Part shown: positions 28,396 through 39,100 of the stretch, in pieces
Layout: the number at the start of each line of letters is the position of its first letter
Position numbering within the stretch: position 1 is the first letter of the stretch
From: Paracoccus methylovorus
GTDB lineage: Bacteria > Pseudomonadota > Alphaproteobacteria > Rhodobacterales > Rhodobacteraceae
Assembly: GCF_016919705.1 (NCBI RefSeq)
Contig: NZ_CP070368.1
Location: 1,364,001 to 1,428,000 of the forward strand
Length of the DNA: 64,000 nucleotides
Reading direction: 5' to 3'
The notes under the pieces: model-generated
Told to the model about the DNA's origin: nothing
The model's database searches: none
What the model saw: only the letters and a program-made list of their open reading frames with translations
Position numbers and translations under genes: made by a program

Positions 28396-29181
28396 ATGAG
28401 AGCCCTTCAAATTGCAGCATCCGGAATGAGCGCGCAGCAGATGCGTGTCGATGTCATCTCTAACAACCTCGCCAACATGTCCACCACGGGCTACAACCCC
28501 CGGCGTGCGGAATTCGCCGACCTCCAATATCAGCAGGTCACCCGGCCCGGCACATTGACGGCCACTAATGGCACCATGGTTCCGGCGGGTGTGCAGCTTG
28601 GTTTAGGCGTGCGCCCCGCCAGCGTGACAGTCATGCTGGCACAGGGAACACCGATCCAGACCAACGGTGATCTGGATATCGCAATCGACGGGAACGGTTA
28701 TCTCGAGGTCACGCTACCCTCGGGCATCTCGGCTTATACACGTGACGGCAGCCTGAAACGCTCGGCCGAAGGGCAGGTCGTCACATCTGAAGGTTATCCA
28801 CTGGTTCCCGACATCACCATCCCAGAGGACGCCCGCAGCATTGCCATCAACGCAGATGGCGAAGTCTTTGCCTATTTCGATGATCGCGTCGAGCCGGAAA
28901 ATCTGGGCCAGATCACTCTGGCCAATTTTGTAAACGAAAAGGGACTCGAGGCAATCGGTTCGAACATGTTCCTGGAAACTATCGCATCCGGCGCACCACA
29001 AGTCGCCAACCCCGGTCAAGAGGGGTTGGGCACGATCCGCGCCGGTTTTCTTGAAGAAAGCTCTGTCGATCCGGTGCGCGAAATCGCCGAACTGATCAAG
29101 GCGCAACGCGGCTATGAGCTGAATTCCAAAGTGATCACCGCCGCAGACCAGATGCTCGGCACAACCGTACAGGTGCGCTAA
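28396..29181 (+). CDS. flgG: Flagellar distal rod protein
   Basis: A 261-residue distal rod subunit; MRALQIAASGMSAQQMRVD and NNLANMSTTGYNPRRAEF are strong FlgG features, as is the C-terminal EIAELIKAQRGYELNSKVI. Its last base is shared with the flgA start (TAATG), so flgG and flgA are coupled. Confidence 0.95.
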   Translation: MRALQIAASGMSAQQMRVDVISNNLANMSTTGYNPRRAEFADLQYQQVTRPGTLTATNGTMVPAGVQLGLGVRPASVTVMLAQGTPIQTNGDLDIAIDGNGYLEVTLPSGISAYTRDGSLKRSAEGQVVTSEGYPLVPDITIPEDARSIAINADGEVFAYFDDRVEPENLGQITLANFVNEKGLEAIGSNMFLETIASGAPQVANPGQEGLGTIRAGFLEESSVDPVREIAELIKAQRGYELNSKVITAADQMLGTTVQVR

Positions 29182-29597
29182 TGCGGGGGCTGATCTTCCT
29201 GCTCCTGATGCTGCCGCAACCGATGCTCGCCGGATCGGTAGTCGCTAATCGGACGCTGCCGGCCGGAACGGTAATCTCGGCAGGGGACGTTTCTCTGGTC
29301 GATAATCAGCAGGAAGGTGGTGAAATCCTCGAGAAAATATTGGGCCAGCAGTTGCGGGTCATGGTTTATCAAGGGCGGCGCATCGACCCTTCGACCCTGA
29401 CTCCCCCCACGCTGGTCGGGCGCAATCAGATCGTCACCATCGCATATGAAAGAGACGCTCTTCGGATCGAGGCTGAAGGCCGGGCGCTTTCGGCTGGAAG
29501 TGCGGGGCAAATCATCCGCGTCATGAATAACGCTTCGCGCGTGACCGTCTCGGGCCGCGTTGCCCCAGGCGGAACGATCGTCGTCCAACAGAACTGA
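29181..29597 (+). CDS. flgA: Flagellar P-ring assembly chaperone
   Basis: A 138-residue exported chaperone with a short signal peptide (GLIFLLLMLPQPMLAGS) and the SAF-like domain (RTLPAGTVISAGDVSLVDN, then ILGQQLRVMVYQGRRIDPSTL). It needs FlgI as client, yet no flgI is seen nearby. In many relatives flgI sits just after flgA, so its absence here is notable. Confidence 0.92.
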   Translation: MRGLIFLLLMLPQPMLAGSVVANRTLPAGTVISAGDVSLVDNQQEGGEILEKILGQQLRVMVYQGRRIDPSTLTPPTLVGRNQIVTIAYERDALRIEAEGRALSAGSAGQIIRVMNNASRVTVSGRVAPGGTIVVQQN

Positions 29598-29608
29598 AGG
29601 TTGTTTTG

Positions 29609-30361
29609 ATGCTCAAGCACACACCACTCAGCCGCGCCATTCTGTCCGGCGCCATCACTTTGACCTTCTCGCTTGCCGCTTGTGGCCGGGTTTCCCAGAT
29701 CGGACAGGTCCCCAACATGACCTCACCGGAAAGCAGTGTCGAATTTCAAGCCATGACCTCATCGGGTCACGGCCTGCAGGAGTTGCCCAACCGGCTCGAC
29801 AGCACGGCCTCGCTCTGGACCGTATCGCAAAACTCGCTGGTTGCAGACCGGCGAGCCTCGAATCGAGGTGACATCCTGACCGTGGTTATCGAGATCGACG
29901 ACCGTGCAGAAATCCAAAACAGCTCTGGGCGTAGTCGGAGTTCGACCGACAAGGTCAGCATCCCTTCCATGATGGGTTTGCCGCAGCGCATCGACGAGAC
30001 ACTGCCGGAAGGTGCCAGTATGGACGAATTGGTCGAAGCCAAGGCGTCTTCCAGTTTCAAGGGAAGCGGCAATATTTCGCGCCGCGACAAGCTGACGCTC
30101 CGTGTTGCAGCTACGGTTGTTGATCGCCTGCCCAATGGAGTGTTGCGTATTCAGGGCACGCAGGAGGTGCGAGTAAATTACGAAGTACGCGAACTGACTG
30201 TCAGCGGCTTCGTACGTCCTTCCGATATCGGGCGGCGTAACGAGATCGCCTATGACCGGATAGCGGGTGCGCGCATTTCCTATGGCGGGAGGGGGCAGAT
30301 CAGCGATGTTCAGCAACCACGTTACGGCCAGCAGATCGCCGATATCATCCTGCCTTACTGA
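29609..30361 (+). CDS. flgH: Flagellar L-ring protein
   Basis: A 250-residue outer-membrane lipoprotein forming the L-ring. The lipobox LAAC lies about residue 21. The conserved ASLWTVSQNSLVADRRASNRGDILTVVIEI region (with a turn) and the C-terminal LRIQGTQEVRVNYEVRELTVSGFVRP match FlgH. An in-frame TTG directly before the ATG was not used. Confidence 0.94.
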   Translation: MLKHTPLSRAILSGAITLTFSLAACGRVSQIGQVPNMTSPESSVEFQAMTSSGHGLQELPNRLDSTASLWTVSQNSLVADRRASNRGDILTVVIEIDDRAEIQNSSGRSRSSTDKVSIPSMMGLPQRIDETLPEGASMDELVEAKASSSFKGSGNISRRDKLTLRVAATVVDRLPNGVLRIQGTQEVRVNYEVRELTVSGFVRPSDIGRRNEIAYDRIAGARISYGGRGQISDVQQPRYGQQIADIILPY

Positions 30362-30375
30362 AGAAAGGGCGCTTC

Positions 30376-30906
30376 GTGAAAAAGATCACGCCTCTCTTGA
30401 TTATCTTGCTGGCATTTCTTGCGGGGACCGTCGGCGGCGACATACTTGGCCACAATAAGACCCTTGAGCAAACCGATCAAGTCATCGACTCCATAGCACA
30501 GGAAGGCCAAGAGACCTCAGATATTCCCACCAACCCGGCAGATATCAATGGTGACCTAGGCAAGGGTTCGGACATCGAAGCAAATCTGGACTGGTTCACA
30601 TTTCCAAATCAATTTTTCGTACCGGTTCTGCGCAATGGCACGCCTTTTGCAGTCATGATCTTATCACTGAGTATCGAGATGCCTGCATCTGCCCGCGCCG
30701 ATATTGAGGCAAAAAAGCATAGACTACGGGACGCCTTGCTGAATGCTCTGTTGGTCGAGGCGAATACTGGGGCGTTTGACGGCAATTTCACAGCAGAACC
30801 CACCCTGCAACGCCTACGCACGACCCTGCTTGCTGCCGGCCAGAAGGCTGCAGGACCAGATATACGACGCATTCTGATCGAGGATATTAACAGACAGGTT
30901 CAATGA
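30376..30906 (+). CDS. FliL-like flagellar basal-body-associated protein
   Basis: A 176-residue bitopic protein with one N-terminal helix (ITPLLIILLAFLAGTVGG) and a periplasmic domain (WFTFPNQFFVPVLRNGTPFAVMILSLSIEM). The DALLNALL and C-terminal DIRRILIEDINRQVQ segments resemble FliL/MotF-type stomatin-like folds. The start is GTG with AAGG upstream. It is the last gene of the flagellar run; visibly lower GC than the rest of the window. fliP, its common neighbour, is missing. Confidence 0.78.
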   Translation: MKKITPLLIILLAFLAGTVGGDILGHNKTLEQTDQVIDSIAQEGQETSDIPTNPADINGDLGKGSDIEANLDWFTFPNQFFVPVLRNGTPFAVMILSLSIEMPASARADIEAKKHRLRDALLNALLVEANTGAFDGNFTAEPTLQRLRTTLLAAGQKAAGPDIRRILIEDINRQVQ

Positions 30907-31300
30907 AAGCGCCCACGAGGTCATAGGCACCGCCCCCCTTCTAAGCGATAGATTGGCCGTGGACCCTGTCGGTCCCCGTCCGGCGGGATTGTTGCGCCCC
31001 ATCGGGCATGGGCTTTGTTCGTGCAGCACCCATAAAACTCGGTGGGTAATGCTGCCGAATGGGGACGCGTCGAACCCGTCGCCTTGGCTCTCTGGTCCAG
31101 CTTGATTGCAAAGTTGGAACGGCCCCGAAACCCCGCCGCTGGCACCATGCGGCGCGCATCCCGCCTCGAAATGCTTCTGAACCCAGCCCCTCGAGATGGA
31201 GAAAACCGACTTTTTCATCTGACCCACAGCCGATCAGGATGGATAATACTCGCACCGCCTGCAATCCCTCACAATTTCGGCTTCATGCAAATGCTCTAAC
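30907..31300. other. 394-base gap after the flagellar run
   Basis: No reading frame here is convincing on either strand. A GGGCTTTGTTCG string on the plus strand near 31009 resembles the terminal sequence of IS5/IS903-type elements, so this could be a decayed insertion at the boundary between flagellar and polysaccharide genes. The evidence is weak. Confidence 0.3.
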
Positions 31301-32344
31301 TTAGCTGTTACTGTCAGAGGGGGCTGGCCCGGTCCCGGCCCCACCGCGCTTGAGTGTAGTGTCTCCGGCTCCATTGGCGCGGACCAGAATTTCGGCATGA
31401 CTCCGACCAAGGTGACCACGAAAGGCGTCAGCCACTGCCAAGCGAATCAGCTGGCGGCATATGCGTCGATCATTTGGGGGCAAGAGACGCCCCTTGCTCA
31501 GCCATTTCGGCAACATCAAGGTCATCAGCGGGAGGAAAAATAACCGCCCTGCAACTCGACGATAGACGAACCAAGCGTTGCGATGCAGATAATATACTTT
31601 CCAAAGCGGTCGCGGCATTGCCCCAACCGTCTGAGTTTCGCAATCATGTTCAAAACCCAGATCCTGGGCAAAAAGCAACCGTCCACCGGCCTGCGTCAAC
31701 CCTAGGGAATAAAGTACGTCATCGCCATAGATGAACAACCGGCCGTCGGGATAGCCGGCGCGGGCCACCCCTGCCCGCGACACAAAGAAGCCCACAAAAG
31801 AGGTGCCGTCCAACCGCCGTGGGACTTGCGCATCATAATCACCGTCAGGGATGTGAAAGGCCGCACGCCCGCCCCCTGCCAATACTCGCAAGAAAACCGA
31901 TAGTTTGCTGAACGGGTTGACCCAAGGTCGGTTCATCTCGCAGATTCGGCCGTCGGGAAAACGAACTGCCGCCGCCAGCGCCTCGGCGCCACGCCAACGA
32001 CCCGCCACCAATCCTTGGCGAAACCGGACGATCGCGCCGACAGCCGGGCGGGCATCGTCATCCATCAACACCAGCCAGTCGGGATCAAGTCGCAGGCCGG
32101 TCTCGCGCATCCCGACCTCGAATCCCAAGGCGCCACCACCATTACCGGGCATTTCAATGACAAGAAGCCGCGGATCGCTTTGACCGGCAAGCCAGTCGCG
32201 CGTGCCATCGGTCGAGCCATTCTCGACCACCACGACATGATCCAATGGCTCGGACAACAGGCGCGCCAAGGTTTTCTGCAGATGCGACAACCGGTTGAAG
32301 GTTACGACGACGGCCGCGATGACCGGAGAGTTGGATTGGCTCAA
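31301..32344 (-). CDS. Glycosyltransferase family 2, galactofuranosyltransferase-like
   Basis: A 347-residue GT-A enzyme. The N-terminal VVVTFNRLSHLQKTLARLL, VVENGSTDGTRDWL and the metal-binding DWLVLMDDDARP are followed by LGFEVGMRETGL, a pattern seen in GlfT2-like galactofuranosyltransferases. The start is TTG. It lies downstream of rmlCBDA in the same direction after a 235-base gap, so it may help assemble a rhamnose-containing surface polysaccharide. Transfer of galactofuranose is a family inference; no UDP-galactopyranose mutase gene is in the window. Confidence 0.85.
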   Translation of the reverse strand: MSQSNSPVIAAVVVTFNRLSHLQKTLARLLSEPLDHVVVVENGSTDGTRDWLAGQSDPRLLVIEMPGNGGGALGFEVGMRETGLRLDPDWLVLMDDDARPAVGAIVRFRQGLVAGRWRGAEALAAAVRFPDGRICEMNRPWVNPFSKLSVFLRVLAGGGRAAFHIPDGDYDAQVPRRLDGTSFVGFFVSRAGVARAGYPDGRLFIYGDDVLYSLGLTQAGGRLLFAQDLGFEHDCETQTVGAMPRPLWKVYYLHRNAWFVYRRVAGRLFFLPLMTLMLPKWLSKGRLLPPNDRRICRQLIRLAVADAFRGHLGRSHAEILVRANGAGDTTLKRGGAGTGPAPSDSNS

Positions 32345-32579
32345 ATGGGGCTCACGGGATTGGCTGGCAGACGGGACGCAAAACCGATGGGTTCTTACAA
32401 AAGCCTCTTAACAGGCTAGGCGCACGGGATAAAGCAGCACCCCCGGTCTTGGGCGGAATGGTGCATCGGCAAACCCAGACACAAGCTTATCCGGCGCGAT
32501 CACCGGTCCGGCGTGACTGCGTATAGACGCCAAGCGAAGTGAAAGCTGATTTCGCCCTTCATCGCGGCAACGAAGGCAG

Positions 32580-33482
32580 CTATTCCGTCTCACCCAAAAG
32601 TTGCAGCAGATAGCGGCCATAGGCGTTTTTCGAGAATTTCCCTGCCGTTGCTCGCAATTCATCAGCGCCGATCCATTTTTTTTCGAAAGCGATTTCTTCT
32701 GGTGATCCTGTTTGCTGTCCCTGGCGTTCCTCGAGGGTGCGCACGAAGTTTCCGGCATCCAGCAGGCTCGCGTGGGTTCCGGTGTCCAGCCAGGCGAAAC
32801 CGCGGCCCATCTTCTCGACGCTCAGCAGCCCTTCGGCGAGATAGCTTTCCAGAAGCGTGGTGATCTCCAGCTCGCCCCGCTCGGACGGACGGACCTCGGC
32901 CGCGCGGCGCGGCGCCGTGCCGTCCAGGAAGTAAAGCCCGGTGACCGCGAAGTTCGACGGCGGCCGGGCCGGTTTTTCGATGATCGCCCGCGCCCGGCCC
33001 GCCGCGTCGAAATCGACCACGCCGTATCGCTCGGGGTCGGACACCCGGTATCCGAACACCGTTCCGCCGATCTCGCGGCGATCGGCCGCCTCGAGCAGCA
33101 GCGGCAGGCCATGCCCGAAGAAGATATTGTCGCCCAGCACCATGGCCGAAGGCGCGCCGCCCAGAAAATCCTCGGCCAGAAGATAGGCCTGCGCCAGCCC
33201 GTCGGGCGAGGGCTGCACCAGATATTCGAAGTCGAGGCCCCATTGGCTGCCATCGCCCAGCAGCCGGCGGAACTGCTCCTGGTCCTCGGGCGTGGTGATG
33301 ATGGCGATCTCGCGGATGCCCGACAGCATCAGCACGGTGATCGGGTAATAGATCATCGGCTTGTCATAGATCGGCAGAAGCTGCTTGGAGACCCCCATGG
33401 TGATCGGGTAAAGCCGCGTGCCCGAGCCGCCGGCCAGGATGATGCCCTTGCGGCTGCGGGGTTCTTCAACGGATCGGGTCAT
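32580..33482 (-). CDS. rmlA: Glucose-1-phosphate thymidylyltransferase
   Basis: Makes dTDP-glucose from glucose-1-phosphate and dTTP, first step of dTDP-L-rhamnose synthesis. The 300-residue protein has the nucleotidyltransferase signature GGSGTRLYP (18-26) and KQLLPIYDKPMIYYP, plus VLGDNIFFGHGL. The ATG overlaps the rmlD stop by ATGA. Last of the rmlC-rmlB-rmlD-rmlA operon. Confidence 0.97.
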   Translation of the reverse strand: MTRSVEEPRSRKGIILAGGSGTRLYPITMGVSKQLLPIYDKPMIYYPITVLMLSGIREIAIITTPEDQEQFRRLLGDGSQWGLDFEYLVQPSPDGLAQAYLLAEDFLGGAPSAMVLGDNIFFGHGLPLLLEAADRREIGGTVFGYRVSDPERYGVVDFDAAGRARAIIEKPARPPSNFAVTGLYFLDGTAPRRAAEVRPSERGELEITTLLESYLAEGLLSVEKMGRGFAWLDTGTHASLLDAGNFVRTLEERQGQQTGSPEEIAFEKKWIGADELRATAGKFSKNAYGRYLLQLLGETE

Positions 33483-34330
33483 GGCTTCAGCTCCTGCAAG
33501 ACCTGGGCGAGACCGGCACGCCAGTCGGGGCGACTGATGCCGAAGTCCCGCAGAATGGCGGCGCAGTTCAGACGCGAATTCGCCGGGCGCCGGGCTGGGG
33601 TGGGGTAATCGGTGGTGGGAATGTCGGTGATGCGGCAGGACAGGCCCGCCTGCGCCATGATCTCGCGCGCGAAACCGGCCCAGCTGGTGTCGGGCGCACC
33701 CGAGAAATGGTAAAGCCCGCCCAGCCCGCCATCGGCACGCATCGCCCCCAGCATGGCAAGGCCGGCGGCGGCGATCCCGGCCGCCGGGGTCGGGCCGCCG
33801 TGCTGGTCGGCGACGACGCGCAACGCCTCGCGTCCCGCGCCAAGCCGCAGCATGGTCCGGACGAAATTCGCGCCATGCGCCGAAAACACCCAGGAGGTCC
33901 GCAGAACCGCCCATTGCCCACCGGCCGCGGCGATGCCCCGCTCTCCGGCCAGTTTGGTGGCGCCATAAACGCCCAGCGGGCCGGTCGGATCGCCCTCGGC
34001 CCAGGGCCGTTCACCCGAGCCGTCAAAGACATAGTCGGTCGAGACATGCAGGAAGGGCACGCCCAGTTCCGCCGCGGCCCGGGCCATGGCGGCCGGCGCC
34101 TCGGCATTGACGACCCGCGCCAGGTCGGGGTCGGTTTCGGCGCGGTCCACGGCGGTATAGGCGGCGGCGTTCAGCACCGCCTTGCAACCCGATGCGCGGA
34201 TCGCCGCGGCGCAGGCGGCGGGATCGGACAGATCGGCCTGATCCCGGCCGAGAAACCGCGCCTCGGGCGCCAGCCGCCCAAGCTCGGTCGCCACCTGTCC
34301 CGTGCGGCCAAAGACCAAAAGGCCCTTCAT
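33479..34330 (-). CDS. rmlD: dTDP-4-dehydrorhamnose reductase
   Basis: Last step of dTDP-L-rhamnose synthesis, an NAD(P)H-dependent short-chain reductase of 283 residues. [17 protein letters not shown] is the cofactor site, with [10 protein letters not shown] and catalytic YGATKLAGE. The start overlaps the rmlB stop by ATGA; longer in-frame starts upstream run into rmlB. Confidence 0.96.
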   Translation of the reverse strand: MKGLLVFGRTGQVATELGRLAPEARFLGRDQADLSDPAACAAAIRASGCKAVLNAAAYTAVDRAETDPDLARVVNAEAPAAMARAAAELGVPFLHVSTDYVFDGSGERPWAEGDPTGPLGVYGATKLAGERGIAAAGGQWAVLRTSWVFSAHGANFVRTMLRLGAGREALRVVADQHGGPTPAAGIAAAGLAMLGAMRADGGLGGLYHFSGAPDTSWAGFAREIMAQAGLSCRITDIPTTDYPTPARRPANSRLNCAAILRDFGISRPDWRAGLAQVLQELKP

Positions 34331-35364
34331 GCCTTGCCGAGCCTTTCGCCCACGCCCTGCCGCGCCAGAAGCGGCCGCCACCAGTCCTCGTTCTCCAGAT
34401 ACCATTCGACGGTGCGCCGCAGCCCCTCCTCCACCGTGACCGAGGGGCGCCAGCCCAGCTCATTGCGCACCCGGCCCGGGTCGATGGCATAGCGGCGATC
34501 ATGGCCGGGCCGGTCGGTGACAAAGCTGATCAGCCGGTCATGCGGTGCGGCATCGGGGCGCAGCCGGTCCATATGGCCGCAGATGCTGCGCACCAGGTCG
34601 ATGTTTGTCGCCTCGTTCTCGCCGCCGATATTATAGCTGCGGCCGATGCGGCCCTTTTCCAGCACCAGCAGCAGCGCGTCGGCGTGATCCTCGACATAGA
34701 GCCAGTCGCGGATATTGCCGCCGTCGCCGTAAACCGGGATCGGACGGCCGTGCAGCGCGTTCAGGATCACCACCGGCACCAGCTTTTCCGGAAAGTGGAA
34801 AGGTCCGTAATTGTTCGAGCAGTTGGTCAGCACGACCGGCAGGCCATAGGTCTCGTGCCAGGCGCGCACCAGATGGTCCGAGGCCGCCTTGCTGGCCGAA
34901 TAGGGGCTGCGCGGGTCATAGGGCGTGGCTTCGGTAAACTGGCCGGTCTCGCCCAGCGAACCGAACACCTCGTCGGTCGAGATGTGGTGAAAGCGGAACC
35001 CCGCGGGCCGGCCGCGCGCGTTCCAATACGCCCGCGCCGCCTCGAGCAGGTTATAGGTGCCGGTGACATTGGTGTCGATGAAACTGCCCGGCCCGTCGAT
35101 CGAGCGGTCCACATGGCTTTCTGCGGCCAGATGCATGATCGCATCGGGCTGATGCCCTGCCAGCACCCGATCCAGCGCCGCGCGGTCGCGGATATCGGCC
35201 TGCTCAAAGGCGTAAAGCGGACTGCCCGAGACCGCGGCGACGTTTTCCAGATTGGCGGCATAGGTCAGCGAATCGAGGTTCACCACCCCGTGCCCCCGCG
35301 CCACCGCCAGCCGCACCACCGCCGAGCCGATGAACCCCGCGCCGCCCGTAACCAGAATCTTCAT
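34327..35364 (-). CDS. rmlB: dTDP-glucose 4,6-dehydratase
   Basis: Second step of dTDP-rhamnose synthesis, an NAD-dependent extended SDR of 345 residues. It has the Rossmann GGAGFIGS (7-14), the [10 protein letters not shown] motif with catalytic acid, YSASKAASD as the YxxxK pair and [14 protein letters not shown]. Overlaps rmlC by ATGA and rmlD by ATGA. Confidence 0.97.
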   Translation of the reverse strand: MKILVTGGAGFIGSAVVRLAVARGHGVVNLDSLTYAANLENVAAVSGSPLYAFEQADIRDRAALDRVLAGHQPDAIMHLAAESHVDRSIDGPGSFIDTNVTGTYNLLEAARAYWNARGRPAGFRFHHISTDEVFGSLGETGQFTEATPYDPRSPYSASKAASDHLVRAWHETYGLPVVLTNCSNNYGPFHFPEKLVPVVILNALHGRPIPVYGDGGNIRDWLYVEDHADALLLVLEKGRIGRSYNIGGENEATNIDLVRSICGHMDRLRPDAAPHDRLISFVTDRPGHDRRYAIDPGRVRNELGWRPSVTVEEGLRRTVEWYLENEDWWRPLLARQGVGERLGKA

Positions 35365-35942
35365 AATCCCGCCTCGTAACCAAAGGGCCCCTCATAGGTG
35401 AAAGGGCTGTCGAACTCGTTCCATGACGGGGCCTGCGCGTCCTTGGCCGACAGGATCGGCTGGCCGGCGACGCCCCAGTCGATGCCGATACTGTCCCAGG
35501 CCACCGCCCCATCGCAATCGGGCGCGTAATAATCCGTGCATTTGTAAAGAATTTCCGTATCCGGCTCTCGCGTGACGAAGCCATGCAGAAAGCCGGGCGG
35601 GATCCAAAGCTGGCGGCCGTTCTCAAAGGAAAGCTCGACCCCGGTCCATTGGCCATAGCTGGGGCTGCCTTTGCGGATATCGACCGCCACGTCGAAAAGC
35701 CGCCCCCGCCCGCAGCGCACCAGCTTGCCCTGGGCATGGGGCGGCGCCTGGAAATGCAAGCCCCGCAAAGTCCCCGCCGCCGCCGATAACGAATGGTTAT
35801 CCTGAACGAATTCCGGAAGATCGAGCCCAGCATCCAGAAGCGTCCGGCCGCTCCAGCTCTCGCAAAAAAAACCCCGCACATCCCCAAACCGACGGGGAAC
35901 AAGCACCAATACACCACCAAGAAATGTCGGTTCAATCTGCAT
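35361..35942 (-). CDS. rmlC: dTDP-4-dehydrorhamnose 3,5-epimerase
   Basis: Third-step epimerase of 193 residues and a cupin fold. [21 protein letters not shown] carries the catalytic histidine, split by a short turn, and the middle section [26 protein letters not shown] is typical. It is the first gene of rmlCBDA. A clear ribosome site is lacking; the start is the only suitable ATG. Confidence 0.96.
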   Translation of the reverse strand: MQIEPTFLGGVLVLVPRRFGDVRGFFCESWSGRTLLDAGLDLPEFVQDNHSLSAAAGTLRGLHFQAPPHAQGKLVRCGRGRLFDVAVDIRKGSPSYGQWTGVELSFENGRQLWIPPGFLHGFVTREPDTEILYKCTDYYAPDCDGAVAWDSIGIDWGVAGQPILSAKDAQAPSWNEFDSPFTYEGPFGYEAGL

Positions 35943-36129
35943 CTGTCTCTACCAGATTTGCTTTACGCAGAGATGCGTATGGAGGAACTCCCAAATGCAC
36001 GCAAGCGGTGCGTCCTGCGCCGAACCTATGCCTGTGGATATTAAAATGCACGGGGAATTATGCGTGACTTCAGGGGCGGTTAGACACCTTGTTGGGACAT
36101 CACCCTGACCTTCACGAACGAACCTCGCG

Positions 36130-39100
36130 ATGCGCTATCGTCACGTTGCAACCTATATCGGCTCACAGGCACCCTTTGTGACCAATATCGCGCACCTGCA
36201 GACCTATGCGGGGCCGGAGGGCTGCGCGCTTTACAGCATCACCCATGTCGGCGGGGGCATCGCCGCCTATCGGATCACCTCGGCCGACAAGCCGATCGAA
36301 ATGACCGCCACCCGCCCCCATGCCGCTTCGCTTGGCTATGCCGGGACCCCGAACGCCAGCATCGTCACGCTGGGCGACGCCCCGGTGCTGTTCGGCACAG
36401 GGCTGCGCAACGCGCTCAGTTCTGGCATCCGTCTGGATGATGAGGGCGGGTTTCGCGATGGCGTGCGACTGACGGGTCCGGGTGCGCTGCCCGCCGATGT
36501 GATCCGGCTGGGCCAGTTTCAAACGGCACAGGGCGATTTCCTTTATTCGGCACGCAATGGACAGACCGCTTTTGACATCTGGCGGTTGGCAGACGACGGC
36601 ACGGTCCGGCACGTCACGCGGGCGGTGCTGCCGCTGGGCTCGGGCACCCAGGGGACAGAGATCGACGACACGCTGGTCGCCACACTGGGGGACCGCAGCT
36701 TTATCGTTTCGGCCTCTGGCACGGGAAATTACGTCGCCGTGCAGATGATCCATGCCGATGGTTCGGTGGGCGCGGCGCAGATGCTGTGGTCGGATCGAGG
36801 TCTTGGCATGGATCAGCCCAGCCATTTGGGCACGGTCACCGTCAGCGGCGTGACCTATCTGGTGGTTGCCGCAAGTCAAAGCTCGTCGCTGACCACCATG
36901 CGGCTGACCTATGCGGGCGAGCTTTTGCCCGCCGATCATGTCATCGACGAACGCAGCACGCGCTTTGCCGGCGCCACCGCGCTGGAAACCGTGGAGGTGG
37001 ACGGCCGGGCCTATGTTTTTGTCGGTGGTGGCGATGACGGCATCAGCGTCTTTACCGTGCTGCCGGAAGGGCGGCTTATGCATGTGGCCACCCTCGCCGA
37101 TACCAACGACCGGACCCTTGCCGATGTCTCGGCACTTTCCGCCATGGTGATCGACGGCAGGATCGCGCTTTTCGTCGCGTCCCGGACGGAGCGCGGCATC
37201 ACGCAATTCGTCTTTGAGCCGGGAGTGATCGGCCGTACGGGCGTCGTCGGCGCGGGCTGGCAGAGCGGCACCGAGGGCAGCGACATGATGCAGGCCAGCG
37301 CCGGGACAACCGTGCTGAATGGCGGGGCGGGCGACGACATCCTGATCGCCACAAGCAAGCCGGTGCAGATGACCGGCGGTGCGGGAACCGACGTCTTTGT
37401 GCCGATGGAGGTCAACGGCCAGATCACCATCACCGATTTCGAGCCGGGGGTGGACCGGCTGGACCTGTCCTTCCTGGGGATGATCCGCAGCACGGCACAA
37501 CTGCGCTTCAACCCACAATCCAATGGAATCAAGATATTTTATGGGAATTCGGTTATCTGGGTCATGACACGCGACAACACGATGCTCCAGGCGAGCGCAT
37601 TCGACAATTCGCTTTTCCCCATCGCCCATTACGCGCCACCGCAGATGCGCACCAAGGTGGTCGGGACGTCCCGCAACGATACGCTGACAGCGTCGCGCTA
37701 TGGCTCGGACATCCACGGCCAAGCTGGAAATGACCTGCTTTTGGGTGGTGCGGGTAATGATAGCCTTTATGGCCAGGCCGGCAACGACACGCTGAACGGG
37801 GCCAACGGCAATGACCGGCTGTTCGGGGGGCCCGGCAACGACAGCCTCGTCGGCGGAGCAGGTGCAGATACCCTCCAAGGCGATGCGGGCAACGACACGC
37901 TGAAAGGAGGAAACGGAAACGACCGGCTGTTCGGCGGTACCGGAAACGATCGGCTGTTCGGGGGTAGCGGCAATGACAGTCTTGTCGGTGGAGCGGGCGC
38001 AGATACCCTGTGGGGCGACGCCGGCAACGATACGCTGACCGGAGACGGCGGCAACGACCGGCTATTCGGGGGCGCAGGCAACGACAGGTTGCTTGGTGGC
38101 GTCGGCGATGACAGCCTCGTCGGTGGGGCCGGCGCAGATACCCTGCGGGGTGACGGCGGCAACGACACGCTGACCGGCGAGGCCGGCAATGACCGGCTGT
38201 TCGGCGGCGCGGGCAACGACCGGCTGTTGGGGGGCAGCGGTAATGACAGCCTTGTCGGCGGAGCGGGCGCAGACACCCTGCAAGGCGACGCCGGCAACGA
38301 CACGCTGTTTGGCGACGCCGGCAACGACCGGCTGTTCGGCGGCTCGGGCAATGACCGGCTGTTGGGGGGCACCGGAAATGACAGCCTCGTCGGCGGAACA
38401 GGCGCCGACACCCTGCAAGGCGATGCGGGGAACGACACCTTGGAAGGCGGCACTGGCAACGACAACCTGTCCGGGGGCGCAGGGAACGACCTGCTGCGGG
38501 GTGGCGACGGCGCCGACACGATAAGCGGCGGCAGCGGCCACGACACGCTTTACGGCCACGCAGGCGCGGATGTGCTGCAGGACGACGAGGGCCACGACCT
38601 ATTATATGGCGGCGCTGGCAACGACAGGCTTTACGGGGGGGCCGACAACGACACGCTATATGGCCAGGCTGGCAACGATTCGCTTTCCGGCGGGGCGGGC
38701 AATGATATGTTGTTCGGTGACATCGGCAACGACACGCTGCATGGCGATGACGGCCACGACCTGATCCATGGCGGCACAGGGAACGACGTGCTGGACGGCG
38801 GTGCTGGCCATGACACCCTGCTCGGCAATGCCGGCAACGACCGGCTTCACGGAGGCGTAGGCCATGACCTGATCGAGGGTGGCGATGGCTACGACACGCT
38901 GGCCGGCGGTCGCGGCGCCGACACGCTGATCGGAGGGTTGGGGGCGGACGTGTTCGTGTTCTCGGGCGACGATCTGGACGGCAGCACCGATGTCATCGTG
39001 GATTTCCAGGCGGGCGAGGATAGGATCGACTTCTCGGACCTCGACCTGACCTTTATCGGCACCAAGGGTTTCTCCGGGCCGGGGCAGGTCCGCGCCGACT

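Noticed and set aside
35793..36044. 83-codon plus-strand frame overlapping the rmlC start
   Set aside because: Mostly antisense to rmlC, Lys/Arg-rich at random, no family.
37767..38546. Proline/serine-rich repeat frame antisense to RTX repeats, or a CRISPR-like array
   Set aside because: Periodic 27-base repeats encode GGxGxD units; there are no constant repeats with unique spacers.
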